The notes: generated by a model from the letters alone, not told the origin. Counted from the stretch's first letter, positions 23,228 to 35,348 are shown. The stretch is DNA of 64,000 bases from Tetracentron sinense (GCA_015143295.1 CM026560.1:9116501-9180500); one strand, 5' to 3'. A program made the numbers and translations.

Positions 23228-25467
23228 TGTCGAGAACCCAAAACCCACCCTAAGACTTAGAGTGAATCTTAGACAACTTATCATGACATGCTTGACAAAC
23301 CATCCTGCAAATCACACGGGGAATATACAATAGAGGACAAAATAGAGGAAGCATAAACTAACATGGCACAGTAGAAGTTTAACCAAAACCTCAATGTATA
23401 TGCATGTTCCAAGTTTTTGTGCAAAAGTGTAAACAAAAAGAAAGGTGCGGACATGCCCGCCAAAATACATGGATATATAATCTCTCGTTCTCACTCACAC
23501 TCACTTAAAATCTATCACCTAATAGTAACCATCTACATGAGGCTCCTTAGCAGGGACCTCCTCGAAGTACTCCTCTTCCACCCATGGACCGGGAGCACAT
23601 ATGTCAAAAGGAGTGATCGCTCCACTAACACTTGTCGACATCAAATGTACGGCTAAGTATTGAAACACTCAGCGGGTACCAAATACTAACCAACAGTCAT
23701 AGCAACATAATAATGAAAATAAAGCAGAAGCAATTCATATCATAACAGGAAAGTAAACAGTTTATATTTCATACTTGCTTCACATCAAAGCTGAGAAAAC
23801 TTTTGAAATCATCGTGTGCTTGACTTGACTTTAAATACTCTTTTCATGCTTGAAAACTTATCTTGTCATGTTAAGTCTTGCTTGTCTTTTCATATTCTAT
23901 CTTGCTTGTCTTGTCGTGTCATGCATGTCTTGTCATGAAATTAAAATGCTCATGCTTGCTTGCTTGGAATTCAAACATGCTCATGCGCTTAGGATGTTAG
24001 TGCCCTTGAACAACTTGAAGGGAGGGTGGTGTAAACCCCCTCTTTTTGAGATATGAAAAATTCAACTTGAAGGGAGGGAAGTATAAACCCCCTCTTTTTC
24101 GAAAATGCAATAAGTAAACATGCATGCTTGGAGGCGCACTAACATCTTGCTTGACGTGTTCTTGTTCTTGTCAAAAGCAAAGCAAAACATATCGTAGGAT
24201 ATGCCCTACCTCTTATTCCAACCCTTCCGTTTGGCCTTGTCATGGTGTTCGTGAATCGAGACTAAAACCCTTGTCTTGAAAAACTCGGTAAACCATGTCA
24301 TGCATGCCGTGCTTGTGGTTTTGTATACATGCTATCACTTGGAATTAAACATGACATATGGAGTTCAATAATACATGTAATAGCATTCATTTCAACACAT
24401 TAAACAATTAAACACACTAGCATGAAACCCTAGAATTTTCACATGTCTTAAATCATGCTTTTCTTGATCAATTAATCATTCAATCCATCCATCATCCATG
24501 TGTGGTCATTATTAGTGAAATACCCTTCATATTTGTTTTCATCACAAAACACATCCATGGCATCCATCGCCCAACATCCATCTCCACTCATGCATCCTAT
24601 CTTATAGTATGTTCATAATTTAGGGAAAACGAGGAAGAAGGAAAACAAAAGAGAAAACATGACTAGGAGGGTAGCATAGGGTACCGACCTTGAAAAAGGG
24701 AAGGAAAACCCTTGAGAATGTCGTGGAAGATGCTGCCGAGCTTGGAGAAAGAACTCCACGCATGCTTGAGCCTTGGATTGAGAAATCCAAGCTTTGGGGA
24801 CGATCTTGGGTTCTCAAACCCTTGATTTCTCTCAAGTTGATGCCCTATGTGAAAACCCTTTTCTCTTCTCTCACTCTCTCTCAAATATATTGCTAAGGGT
24901 GTTTATGAATACCCTTGGCTCGAGCAAGCCTTTATGGGCAAGGGTGGAATGTCCAAAAGACAAAAAACCCCTTACTGAAATTTCTGCAAAATGCGAAAGA
25001 CCGAGCGATCGGTGCTTATGACCGAGCGATCGGTGGCCTACCAAGCGATCCGTGTTTTTGATCAAGCGATCGGTGTTTTTGATCAAGCGATTGGTTGAAA
25101 ACACCCTCTTTGGAATTTTTTCCTATACAAATTTTTAGATCAGTCGACAGATACCGATCGCTCGGTTTTGAACCGAGCGATCGCTACTTGGACCGAGCGA
25201 TTGGTCCTCTGTAAATTTTGACACTAGGTCCATTTTCCACTCAATTCCACTACTTGGACTTATCCCACTTCTATTCTAACCATTTTTCCTTCTGTTTTTC
25301 ACCCTCATAGGCTTAAGGAACACCTATTATCTTCTTAATACTTATATATCTTAAGAAATAACATATACATGATTTCAATATTTTCCTTTATTGAATTTTG
25401 AACATTACAAAGGCTTCATGCCTTGACACACATCCCAAGACACATACGAAAGTTTTGGGGTTCTACA
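23228..25467 (-). mobile_element. solo LTR of the gypsy family, minus strand, TSD (G/A)TTTC
   Basis: Bounded by TGTCGAGAACCC on the left and GGGGTTCTACA on the right, 2240 bp with no coding domain. The flanks are GTTTC (23223-23227) and ATTTC (25468-25472), one mismatch, and gypsy 3' spacer sequence continues on both sides once this LTR and the abutting Copia are removed, confirming the boundaries. It carries a palindromic array at 25000-25205 and a 3'-half block with CACTCAGCGGGTACC near 23668 related to the other gypsy LTRs. Confidence 0.85.
25000..25205 (-). promoter_or_regulatory. U3 palindromic word array (GATCGCTCGG type), minus strand
   Basis: At least seven variants of ACCGAGCGATCGGT with the spacer read on the minus strand as TTTGTATAGGAAAAAATTCC then AAAGAGGGTG, the same word-spacer arrangement as at 11747-11961. 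A minus-strand TATTCATAAA near 24905-24915 is the best TATA candidate, about 90 bp beyond the array. Confidence 0.75.
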
Positions 25468-25538
25468 ATTTCATCCCATGTATGTTGACTTCTTTGTATC
25501 TCCTTGTATCGTCCTAATTTCGGGGATGAAATTTCTAT

Positions 25539-25551
25539 AAGGGGGGGAGGA
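25539..25551 (+). other. polypurine tract of the split gypsy element
   Basis: AAGGGGGGGAGGA directly precedes an LTR start TGTAGAACCC. The preceding spacer (25473-25538) contains TCGTCCTAATTTCGGGGATG, matching TCGTTCTAATTTCGAGGACG just before the PPT at 60811. Confidence 0.9.
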
Positions 25552-27060
25552 TGTAGAACCCAAGATCTTGATGTCATAGCATTGGGAATAGTGTTGTGAA
25601 TAGTGTTTAAGGTTTAAAGCCAATTATAATGTCTTGAATGGTTATCAATGATAATGAGAACCTTGTTTGATATATTTCAGGTGGATGATGTGTTATGGCA
25701 TGTATTAAAGCCTTAAGAATATTTTCTTAAGTTTATGGGTGTTTGGGATGAAGGAGTAAGAGTATAAAATACTCTTAAGTGTCAAAAAAGGGTTATGTCT
25801 TAACGTACCCTTAATTTTAAGGAACATTAGTTTTATCCCCGCTCATCAGAATCAAGTGATTCTTGAGTCATTAGAAAGATATCCAAACCCTCTTCGATGT
25901 TTAAGTTTATCATTTCTCCAGCTTTTTAGTCCAAGTTAGGTAAATGTTTGAATTTCCGAAGACTGGTCAGCTGAAATTCTGGTTTGTTGAAATCCATACC
26001 ACGACCAATTAGCTTTAGATCTCATTTATACAATTAATAACTTAGAATTTAGATTTGTCCATTAGACATAAAATTATTCTCCTTTGACTGACGAGTCCAA
26101 CGCAAGTTGAATCGTCAAAATCAGATAAACGAGTCAAAGGTTATGATCGAAATACAAAAGCAAGAAAAACTCAACCCAGTTAGAATTCTCAAACGTCGAC
26201 GTGAGCACTAGAGGGCCATGAAGACGTCGACGTTTAGGATGAAAATAATGCTCAAAAATCCCAAACGTAGATGTCTGTAACCCAAACAACGATGTCTGGA
26301 ATCCAAACATCGATGTGTACATGCGAGGATCACGAAAAAAGGGATTTTTAAGGGTACAAGCGTGATTTTGACCCTAACCGTATAAATACCCAATTTTCGT
26401 GGGATTAAGGGTTTTAACACTTTTAGAAACATATTTGAGAGGAAAAGGGAGAGAGCTAGGTTTTCTAAAAGGGGTTTTCATTTGAGATCAAGGTGGAGCT
26501 CGATTTCTTGCCCTAGAAGCTTGGATCTTCATCTCCAAGCTCAGATCTTCCTTCCATTGCACCATTGAAGCTTGGAGTTAGCTTCTACAAGCATCATCAA
26601 GCTTCCTCAAGGTTTGGATCTTCTTCCTGAAGCCTTCTCAAGTTTGGATCGTGCATACAAGGCAATTCTCAAGCTTCAACCAAAGTGCGTTTTTTTGTCT
26701 TAGAAGTTAACTACACTCTGCTAACTAGCTTGTTGTAATCTCATAAGTAAATAAACCAATTCTCTAATCTTGTCTATGATTCAACCTAGAAATAAGGGTT
26801 TTAAATTAGGAGATTTTCTCAAGGTCAATGATAAATCTATTTTTGAGTTATTATCTTTAAAGAAAATGTGATGTGGGTATAATGTTGATGAAATGGGCTT
26901 AATGGCCAAGATAATTGTGATGTAATGCCATAAATAAAGATGTCCCATGTTTTTAGGATTTTTCCAAGTATACTATGATGTTAATATGTCTTGTGTGAAC
27001 ATGTATAAAATGTTTTAAGTTTCTTAAGTATATAGTGATGCTCACAAGCACTCCACGCAC
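25552..27060 (+). repeat. 3' LTR of the split gypsy element, truncated
   Basis: Begins TGTAGAACCCAAG right after the PPT. It contains the module CAACGCAAGTTGAATCGTC / AAACGAGTCAAAGG (about 26099-26140), a palindromic array (26191-26318), a TATA box (26381) and a leader rich in CAAGCTT words. No CA end followed by TSD is found; it fades near 27060, just before the LINE ORF1 start, so the LINE probably truncated it. Confidence 0.75.
26191..26318 (+). promoter_or_regulatory. U3 array of AAACGTCGACGTT-type words, TATA box 63 bp downstream
   Basis: AAACGTCGACGT, GACGTCGACGTTTA, AAACGTAGATGTC, AAACAACGATGTC and AAACATCGATGTG follow each other within 130 bp; a TATAAATAC box starts at 26381. The word differs from the GATCGATC type but the layout is the same. 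Confidence 0.75.
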
Positions 27061-27095
27061 TCTATGTTTTACATAACCGAGGTTTTCTCATAAGC

Positions 27096-28310
27096 ATGGT
27101 ATTTCAAACCCCATCTTCTTACAAAGGTGAACCTGCGATTTTCTTTTCGGAGGAAGAAAATAGATTACTTGCCAAGCCTCATGCTTTAGCGTTGGTGGCT
27201 AAGTGTTCATATGGGCATCCCTCTCTTGATGATATTAAGATTCATATGAAAAAATCTGAGAGTATCCGTATGGCCTTTACAGTTGGTATACTAGATTCAA
27301 GACATCTCTTGTTTTGGTTTAATTCGGAAGCAGATTTTTTAATGATTTGGATCAAGGAAGTAGTTTATATTAAGGGTTTCTTGTTTCGATTCTTCAAGTG
27401 GACACCCTCCTTCGTATCCGGGGAAAAATCATCGATTGTTCCAAGTTGGGTGTGTCTTCCAAATCTTCCATTGCACCTATTTAATGAATCTGCGTTAGTA
27501 TCTATTGGTAGTCTTTTAGGCAAAGTGCTGAAAATTGATGGAGCCACAAAAACTCTTTCAAGACCAAGCGTGGCCAGACTATGTGTTGAGATCGATCTTC
27601 TCAAGAAAAACCCGGATAGAATTTGGCTGGGTTTAGGGAACCATGGACACTGGCAAGAAGTGGAATATGAAAAAAAAAATTTATATTGTGTTCATTGTAA
27701 AAAGTTGGGTCACGAAGAAAGCTACTGTTCAACGGGTTCTAAAGGAAGTTTTAAAACTAGATCTACTCCCAAGGAGATCGAAGAGGGATTAAATCTAAAG
27801 GATAATGATGCGGGTATATCAAAAAATCAAACTAAGCATTGGGTTGTGAAACAAATTCCTCCAAAATCCAATAATGATGGGATCACTGGTTCGGAACAGC
27901 CTACCCAGATTATTCAGATTCTGAATTCCAACGACAGAGATATAGAACACCTTATCAACTTTGAATCACAGCAAAGGTCTCCAATCCTAGTGCTTGCTAG
28001 TACGCTTGATAAAGGCAAGAATATAGGAGTCGATGGAGAGAAGATAGCAGCTAATTCCTCTATAGGTAAATCAATTTTAGAGGCTGCAAATGAGCAAAGT
28101 AAATCAATTTCAGCGGCTACAAATGAGCAAAGTAAAGAGTTGGGATTGGGTGTGGCTGGTGGGAGTTCCATCACTCCTTTTTCTCTAGTTAAGTTTCTTT
28201 TAATTGATTCTAATGAGGTAATGATATTGCCTATGAATTCTACTACTAAGGAGAATCACATAACATATGCTAACAAATTTTCTGAGTTTAATAATATTGA
28301 TTTGATTTGA
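27096..28310 (+). CDS. LINE ORF1: DUF4283-like RNA-binding protein with CCHC knuckle
   Basis: An open 404-codon frame. Residues about 10-190 show the plant L1 ORF1 pattern (YKGEPAIFFSEEE, the PSLDDIK block, WTPSF, VWVCLPNLPLHLF-like segment, LGKVLKIDGAT), followed near residue 195-215 by a CX2CX4HX4C zinc knuckle (CVHCKKLGHEESYC). ORF1 proteins coat the element RNA. The C-terminal part is polar and low in complexity, with a short internal repeat (ANEQSKSIS / TNEQSKELG). The frame stops at 28308-28310, but the other frames up to 28787 still look codon-like, so the ancestral ORF1 probably reached 28787, where TAG overlaps the ORF2 start. It is the most intact LINE gene here but is probably a pseudogene copy. 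Confidence 0.8.
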   Translation: MVFQTPSSYKGEPAIFFSEEENRLLAKPHALALVAKCSYGHPSLDDIKIHMKKSESIRMAFTVGILDSRHLLFWFNSEADFLMIWIKEVVYIKGFLFRFFKWTPSFVSGEKSSIVPSWVCLPNLPLHLFNESALVSIGSLLGKVLKIDGATKTLSRPSVARLCVEIDLLKKNPDRIWLGLGNHGHWQEVEYEKKNLYCVHCKKLGHEESYCSTGSKGSFKTRSTPKEIEEGLNLKDNDAGISKNQTKHWVVKQIPPKSNNDGITGSEQPTQIIQILNSNDRDIEHLINFESQQRSPILVLASTLDKGKNIGVDGEKIAANSSIGKSILEAANEQSKSISAATNEQSKELGLGVAGGSSITPFSLVKFLLIDSNEVMILPMNSTTKENHITYANKFSEFNNIDLI

Positions 28311-28779
28311 TTGAAGATAGAAATTTTCTTACACAAACTAATAAAGTCGGTCTAAGGAAATCTTATAATTCTTCTTCTTTATCAAATCCTGATCTTAAAA
28401 GTTTGACATCTAATGCTAATAGGCAGTCTAGATTTGATTTTATTAATTCCTCTCATTATCGTATGTGGAATAATTTGACTTATCATCTAAAAGAATATCC
28501 CAAGATTAGTAATAGAAAACAATATACTTTGAGAACATTCTCAAACTTGTGAATATCATTCCAAAATAGACCCATGCTTGTTAAGCAACATTGAGGATTT
28601 TAAGGAGGAAGGGAAAAAAATGTCCCAAAGGTTGCTAAAGTCCAACTTTTTTTCTTCTTATAAAGAGGAAGTTTGTAAGAATAATCCTAAAGGTAAGAAA
28701 TGGTTGCCTCCATCTAATAGAATTACTCAATCTAGATCCGCGATCCTATCTTTGTCTGCAAATCCTAATAATGTTACAA

Positions 28780-31606
28780 ATGAATAGCTTTCTTATTTGG
28801 AATACTCGTGGTATAGGTAATTTTGCCTCTAAAACTAGATTAAAGCAGTTGATTTCAACTAATAATATTATGCTTTCGGTAGTTATGGAACCTAAAAAGA
28901 ATATGAATACTCTTCGGGAAATTTGCTCTTTTATTGTATGGATAAACATATGGATATCCAATTTTGTCATCCAAAAATCTGGTTGTTTTGGAAGAATAAT
29001 CTTCAACTTAATTATGTTACAGCTACAAATCAAATGATTGTTGTTGATATTTCTTCTATAGAAATCAATTCTATTAGATGTGCTTTCATTTATGCTAAAT
29101 GTACGAGTAGAGAGCGTCTTTCTCTCTGGTCGGATTTGTGTGGTGTTTTCTCCTCTTTTTCAGGTCCTTTTTTTTTATAGGGGGAGACTTCAATGCTATA
29201 GGTAGTGTTGATGATAAATTGGGAGGTAGAGATGTGAACATCGAATCTCTGTTGGATTTCAATAATATAATCAACGATTTGGGAATGCTAGACGCTGGAT
29301 TTACTGGCAATAGATTCACGTGGTGTAACAACCAGAAAGGTTTGCATCGTATTTATGCTCGTTTGGATCGTATCCTTTTAAGTACTAATTGGAACTCTAT
29401 TTTTTCTACTGCCTCAGTTACTCATCTTACCAAGTTATCTTTTGATCATTCTCCTCTCCTTTTTGTTTTTGGAAAAGATAACAACAGAAGCCCTTCTTAT
29501 TTTAAATTTCAACAAATGTGGATCCATCATGCTGATTTTCACAGAGTTGTTTCTGAGTCCTGGGATACCCCAATTTATGCTAACCCTCTTATGTCCTTTT
29601 TCTTGAAACTTAAAAGACTTAAAGTTTCTTTAAAAAGCTGAAATAAGAATGTTTTTGGTAATATTTTTCAAAAAATTAAAGATTATGATGCTCAAATTAG
29701 TTTTCTTGAGGCTGATCTGCAAAATTCTTGGGATTTCGGGAAAGATGCTCAACTTAATAATTTAAAAGATGAGATGCAATCTTTCCTCCTATACAAAGAA
29801 ATCTTTTGGCGTCAAAAGTCTAGAATTAATGGCTTCAAGAAGGGGACACTAATACTAAATTTTTTCATATGATTACTAAGTCTAGGAGGGGAAAAAAACT
29901 GCATATCTAGGATTCAGGACACTCAGGGTAATTGGTTGGAATCTAGGGAAGATATTGGTAATGCTGCGGTTAACTTTTTCAAAAATATATTAACCTCTTC
30001 TGAATGTATTGTGGATCAAAATATAATTAATCATATTCCTTGCCTCATTTCGGAGGATGATAATAATTCTATCTCTTCTACTCCTTCTCTTGAGGATATT
30101 AAAAATGTTGTGTTCAGTATGTCTGCAGATAATGCCCCCGGTCCGGATGGTTTTTCAAGTCACTTTTATCAATCATGTTGGGACATTATCAAAAATGATC
30201 TGTTTAGTGCTATTACTTAGTTCTTTGTTCATGCTATCATTCCTAAAGCTATTAATGCCATTGCTATAGCTTTGATTCTGAAATGTAGCTCCCCTTTGTC
30301 TTTTTCGGATTTTAGACCTATTAGTTTATGTAATTTTCTTTACAAAATTATTTCTAAAATTCTGTCTGATCGGATTAGTATTTTTCTTTCTAATATTATA
30401 TCTGAAGAACAAAGCGGTTTTGTTAAGGGTAGAAATATTACGGATAATATTAATCTTGCCCAGGAGATGGTGCAGGATATTGATAGGTCAATTCCAGGAG
30501 GTAATATCATTTTCAAATTAGATATGTCTAAAGCTTATGATCGTATGGAATGAAATTTTATTATCGCTGTTTTGCATAAGATGGGATTTAACTATGATGT
30601 TATCAGATTTATTAAAGGATGCCTTTATAATCAATCATTTTCTATTAATATTAATGGCACTCTTCAAGGATTTTTTCAGAGTTCGTGTGGTCTTCGTCAA
30701 GGAGATCCTCTTTCCCCTACTCTTTTTATTTGAGTAGAGGAAGTTCTTAGCAGGGGCCTGAAAGCTATCTCTGAAAGCCTAACTTCTAATTATAAGCTGG
30801 GAATGTATGGTTTTCCGATTTCTCATTTACTTTTTGCAGATGATACATTAATTTTTTGTAATGGTAGAAAGCAAAATATTAAAAAAATCTTTGAATTTAT
30901 TTCTTTTTATTAAAAGTCTTCTGGTTAGTTGATCAATCGAGACAAAAGTGTCTTCTACTGTTCTTCTAACCTATCTAGAAAGAGAATTGGTGATATCTTT
31001 AATTGGGTTGGGATTACTAATAAAAAATTTCCTTTTACTTACTTAGGAGTTCCCCTCTACAAAGGTCGTTTAAAAAATTGTTATTTTAATCCTTTAGTAG
31101 AGAAAATTCTTAATAAGATTGGGGGTTGGAAAGGTAAATTTTTATCTTCGGGTGGTAGGCTTATCCTTATTAAACATGTTTTGTCCTCATTTCCTACCCA
31201 CTTGTTGGCAAGGATTCATGTTCCTAAAGTCATTACTGGTCTAATTGATAGATGATTAGTTAAGTTTTTTTGGGGTCTCTTGTTACTGGTCTTTCTCTTG
31301 AAGAGAATAACTCATGTGATTCTAAAAGGCGTCATTGGGTGAATTGGAAAACCTGCTCTCTTCCCACTTTAGAAGGAGGGTTAGGAATTAGGAGAATGCA
31401 TGAATTTTCTTTAGCATTTAGAATGAAACAAGCATGGAATTTATATCAACATGAAAATATTTGGTCAAAATTCTTTAAATCTAAATTCCAATTCAACCAC
31501 ATTTGGTTTGCGTCCTCCTCCTTGGGCTCTTCCAAAACTTGGAGCCATATTTCCAAAATCTGTAAAGATGTGATTTATAAATCACAAGCATTAATTGGGA
31601 ATGGGA
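28780..31606 (+). pseudogene. LINE ORF2: endonuclease and reverse transcriptase, multiple stops and frameshifts
   Basis: It starts at ATG 28780 (MNSFLIWNTRGIGN), overlapping the presumed old ORF1 stop at 28785-28787. The apurinic-like endonuclease domain shows WNTRG, GGDFNAIG near 29180-29205, LDRILLS near 29365 and the catalytic-type SFDHSPLL near 29440. The RT domain shows SADNAPGPDGFSSHFYQ (30122-30175), FRPISLCNFLYKIISK, EEQSGFVKGRNI, FKLDMSKAYDRMEW, FADDTLIFCNG near 30835 and YLGVPLYKGR near 31045. A region like WVNWKTCSLPTLEGGLGIRR follows at 31330. At least eight frame breaks or stops (such as TGA at 30551-30553 and TAA near 30911) make it non-functional. Confidence 0.88.
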
Positions 31607-32860
31607 TGTCGTGACCCAAAATACCTCCTAAGAGTTAGGGATACATTGACTCGTGACCGCCGTATCATACCTCCAGTATAATACATAAAGCACACGTGGA
31701 GACCTGTCAGAAACACAAACATTTCTAGCGAAAGCGATAAAGAATGCACAGCGGAATAAAATACTAAACATAGCGGAAGCAAAGCGATACTCTTATAACT
31801 CAGTTCAAGTATGAACCAACAAAAATATATACATGTGAGAAACCCAAAAGTGGAGTGGACAAACCCCACACTCACATAACAAAATAACATCTTAAAGTTC
31901 TAAGTCTGCCGATCAACAAAAGTCGAAGTCTCGACACCTATCTATAGGACCATCGTTCTGATAATGATCCATGGAAGGCTCTGGGTCGAAGTACTCTTCC
32001 TCCAACTATGGGTCCCGAGCACCTGCCGATGATAACAAATATCGGCTAAGCGTGGAATACTCAGCGTATACAAACTAATAACAATAAAGCAATATAGCAT
32101 GGAGCATACGAAGCATGGAGATTGAAATCCTTAAAGCATAGTAAAGCGTAGAAACCATGTAAGCATATGTGATGAAATCCGAAATCCGAAACCAAAACCA
32201 TATCCGTGTGAGTCATTTGCTAATCATAGCCTTGTGAGTTTCTTGTGAGTTCTTGTGAGTTACTTAGAGTCATTGTGATCCGTAGAGACATAGAGATACC
32301 ATAGAGCACAGCATAGAGCCAATACCATAGAGATCTTAGAACATTTTCTTTTATGATCCGTAGAGCTTGTGAGACGATCTTAAAGCTTATCATAGAGTTC
32401 CTTGTGAGCATAGTATGATCCGTAGAGCTTGTGAAACGATCTTAGAGAAATCATAGAGTTACTTAGAATCGTTTCTTATTGGTCATTTAGTGAAAAACCC
32501 CTTTTTGTACTTTTAGAAATTCATGGAAAGCCTCGATTCATACGAGACATGCGAGCATATGAGCATATGAGAGAAATCACCATATTTAAGCATAAAATCC
32601 CTTAGAGGTATTTCATCAAACACTTAGAGTGCATCATAATAGTATCTTTCATACTTTCATACCATAACATCCAAGATATACATATATATATAGTATAGAG
32701 TGAGAAGAATCATATATATCAACTAGTAGGATTGCAAGATTGGTAGTAGAGTGTATCTACCTTGGTGAAATCAACAACTTGATCCCCAAAAGCCTGAGCA
32801 AGCAAGAACCTTGAGTTCTTGGCTAAGAATCACCGAAGAGAGCTCGATCTTCCTTCAAGT
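31607..32860 (-). mobile_element. truncated gypsy LTR inserted in the LINE
   Basis: Left edge TGTCGTGACCCAAAATACC is the complement of an LTR 3' end and matches the end of the LTR at 60824-62699 (GGGTATTTTGGGTCGCGACA). Similarity continues through the ATACTCAGCGTATAC-type block and the many ATGATCCGTAGAGCTTGTGA-type repeats to about 32860, where LINE RNase H sequence resumes. The U3 half of the LTR is missing, and so is LINE sequence between RT and RNase H, so a deletion followed the insertion. Confidence 0.8.
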
Positions 32861-33157
32861 GAAGGTGGTATTATTCGGGATAATAATGGAGAAATGATAG
32901 CTTGTTTCTATGCTTCCTATGACAATTGTTCTAATTATGTTGTTGAAACTTGAGCACTTTTTGATGGCCTTATTCTTTGCCAAAGTCTTGGCCTTCTTCA
33001 GGTAGAGGTCGAATCAGATGCCCAGACTCTTGTTCAAGCTTGGAAAGGTCCTTACCGCCATCCGTGGAATGTTTGGTATGGAACAAGAAGATTAATCAGG
33101 TGATGAATATCTGCTACTCTTTTTCTCATATCTTTAGGGAAGCTAATATGGTAGTGG
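32861..33157 (+). pseudogene. LINE ORF2 C-terminal RNase H fragment
   Basis: Reads EGGIIRDNNGEMIACFYA, a stop near 32951, then ALFDGLILCQSLGL, VEVESDAQTLVQAW and FSHIFREANMVV. These match the D-E-D-H layout of the RNase H domain that ends plant L1 ORF2 (RDNNG, VE.xALFDG with E, ESDA, REAN). The frame is cut at 33157 by the Copia LTR. Confidence 0.82.
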
Positions 33158-35334
33158 TGTTGGACATATATGCCATCAAAAGCCAATAAGAGACTTTTCT
33201 ATGTTGATTAGATAAGCATCATATTCACACAACCAACTATAATGCGTATTTATATTAATTACTGTCTCATATGATGATGACATAAAGTTCCATATGTAAC
33301 ATTGTAGGAAAATCATGCAAAGGTTGCGAGGAGATATGATTTTCCGGTTCCTTGTAAACCTAATATTGTTCGAAGCCTCTAGAGTACTGGTTGGGCGCCG
33401 TACTTCATCATGGCTTGCACATGTGTAGTTCTATGAGATAGTGTGATGAATCTCATTCACAAAGAGTGGTGACTCTTGACTAGCATGTGAGTATATGTAG
33501 CAAGTACATAATACTGAACGGGGTCACTAGTGGATACCCTATGGAATACACTATCAGATTGTATTAGGGTTATCCATTTGACAAATTGTCCTTAGACCTA
33601 AGAGGTTAACATCATCTTAAATATTTGTCTATATGGCTTTGATGTGCCAATCGGCAATGTCCAATACACAGGACTAACTCGGGGTACGTTGGGTCATGTA
33701 CACAATGTTTGGAGAAGTGTGTAAACACTCAATAAGGAATCCACAACTCCTTAATTGGAGATAATGATATCAAGGTGGTACTTGTTGAATTGAACTATTA
33801 AATCCAGTACTGGTGCTTTTTCAGTAAAATGGTTTTTATCTAAGTTGATATTGTCAATATGGAAAAGTATATATAAATATATATATGTCAGTTCTTTTCT
33901 AACGTTTCTTCAAAAGTATTTTGAAGGTTCAGTTCAATGAAAAAGTAATCATGAGAAAATGTTCTATTCATAAGCTAGGGACTAAGACAGTGGAATTGTT
34001 CCAATCCCGGAAGCTTACAAGTGATATCAGAATGTGGAAAGATTTATTTGTAAATATATTGTGAGATGGTACTTACAAGCAATTCTCTAATTTCTGGAGG
34101 TTAATCACATTGTGTTAATGGACATTAATTGTGATTGGTGGAAGTCCAGGGACATAGATAACATTCTATGATCCTAGTAGAGTTTTAGGAAAGGTGTTTC
34201 CTAGTAACAATGCTTTAACCAAAAGGTTGAGTACTTGGTCCCACAACCGAAAATAGGAGATCCTTTTAGATCCCACACACAAGGACCTTTTTAAAGTATT
34301 TAATTTAATAATTAATTAAATTAATTAATTTCTCTAAGTAATCACTATATGGTATAGTGAAGCTCTAAAAGGTGGAATCACATTAGATGTGAAGAACCAA
34401 ATGGGTAAGACCCATTGGGGAATATGATAAAAGATCAATTGAAGTGACCTAAATAGGGTTTAGAACCCTAGGGGTGTGTGGAGTAGGGCCCACCTAGGGT
34501 GGGACGCCCACTTCAAGGAATAATAATAATTGTTATTATTATTTAATTAGTATCTAATAACTACTCTCTTTATTGGATAAGGTTAGTTAGTTAGTTAGTT
34601 AGTTAGTTACTAATTAAAGATTCCTTGTTGGACAAGGATTCTATTAGTTTCTTACTAATCAAGGAATCATAATTAGATTAGGATAAGGATAAGATTAGTT
34701 AGACACTAATTGATAAGGTTAGTTTCTATTAATGATTATTCCTAATTAGATTAGGAGAAATCAAGAATTAGAAACAAATTGAGGATTCTAATTGGATTAG
34801 AAAGTGGACTCTTGAGTTGCAAGCAACCCAAGCTCTCCTAGGCTTAGGACACAATAAAATTTTCAGAATTTTATTTTCTCCTCTCCTCAATCTCACGCCC
34901 TCCCACTCCTCTCTCTTTGAGGTGTACGGTCAGCCCTCTTCTCCCCTTTTCTATTCTCTTGAGTTCTAAGTTATGAATAATCAAGAAGAAGAAGATTAAG
35001 GATCTTGTTAATCAAGAAAAGTTCTTGATCAATAAAGATTGGATCTTTATTTCAAGATCCTAGAGCTGGAAATTTGGAAGGGTCATTAGCTTCTATTAGA
35101 GAAAGCTTTAAAAGAAAAAGAAGGTTCGTGTGAATCGACAGGAGACTTAACACTTGTGAAGTTTTGCGAGTACTATTCTAACGTGGATTTGACTTAACAA
35201 TTTCAAAGTCGCAAAGGTGAATGTTATTCCTACCTTCATTGAATATAATCAATTAGAATCTTAGTCAGATCTTGGGATTCGATGTATGCCCCCCAAGAAC
35301 TATGTTTCTAAAATTAAAAAGAGGCATACTTTCA
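33158..35334 (+). repeat. 5' LTR of the old Copia element
   Basis: TGTTGGACATAT...ACTTTCA, followed after one base by the PBS. It contains a (TTAG)n run at about 34583-34608 and many TAATTA-rich stretches. Sequence similarity to 54995-57055 is continuous, with scattered substitutions and small indels (for instance a different TTAG count), so the two have diverged appreciably. Confidence 0.92.
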
Positions 35335-35335
35335 G

Positions 35336-35348
35336 TGGTATCAGAGCC
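35336..35348 (+). other. primer-binding site of the old Copia element
   Basis: TGGTATCAGAGCC, complementary to the 3' end of initiator tRNA-Met, one base after the LTR. Confidence 0.9.

Larger units (their letters stand above)
27096..33157 (+). mobile_element. L1-type LINE, decayed, interrupted and 3'-truncated
   Basis: ORF1 (DUF4283-like plus zinc knuckle), ORF2 endonuclease, reverse transcriptase and a C-terminal RNase H appear in the order of plant L1 elements. A truncated gypsy LTR (31607-32860) replaces the zinc-binding linker between RT and RNase H. The 3' end is lost: the RNase H frame is cut at 33157 by the LTR of the next Copia element, so no poly(A) tail or TSD can be seen. Confidence 0.88.
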
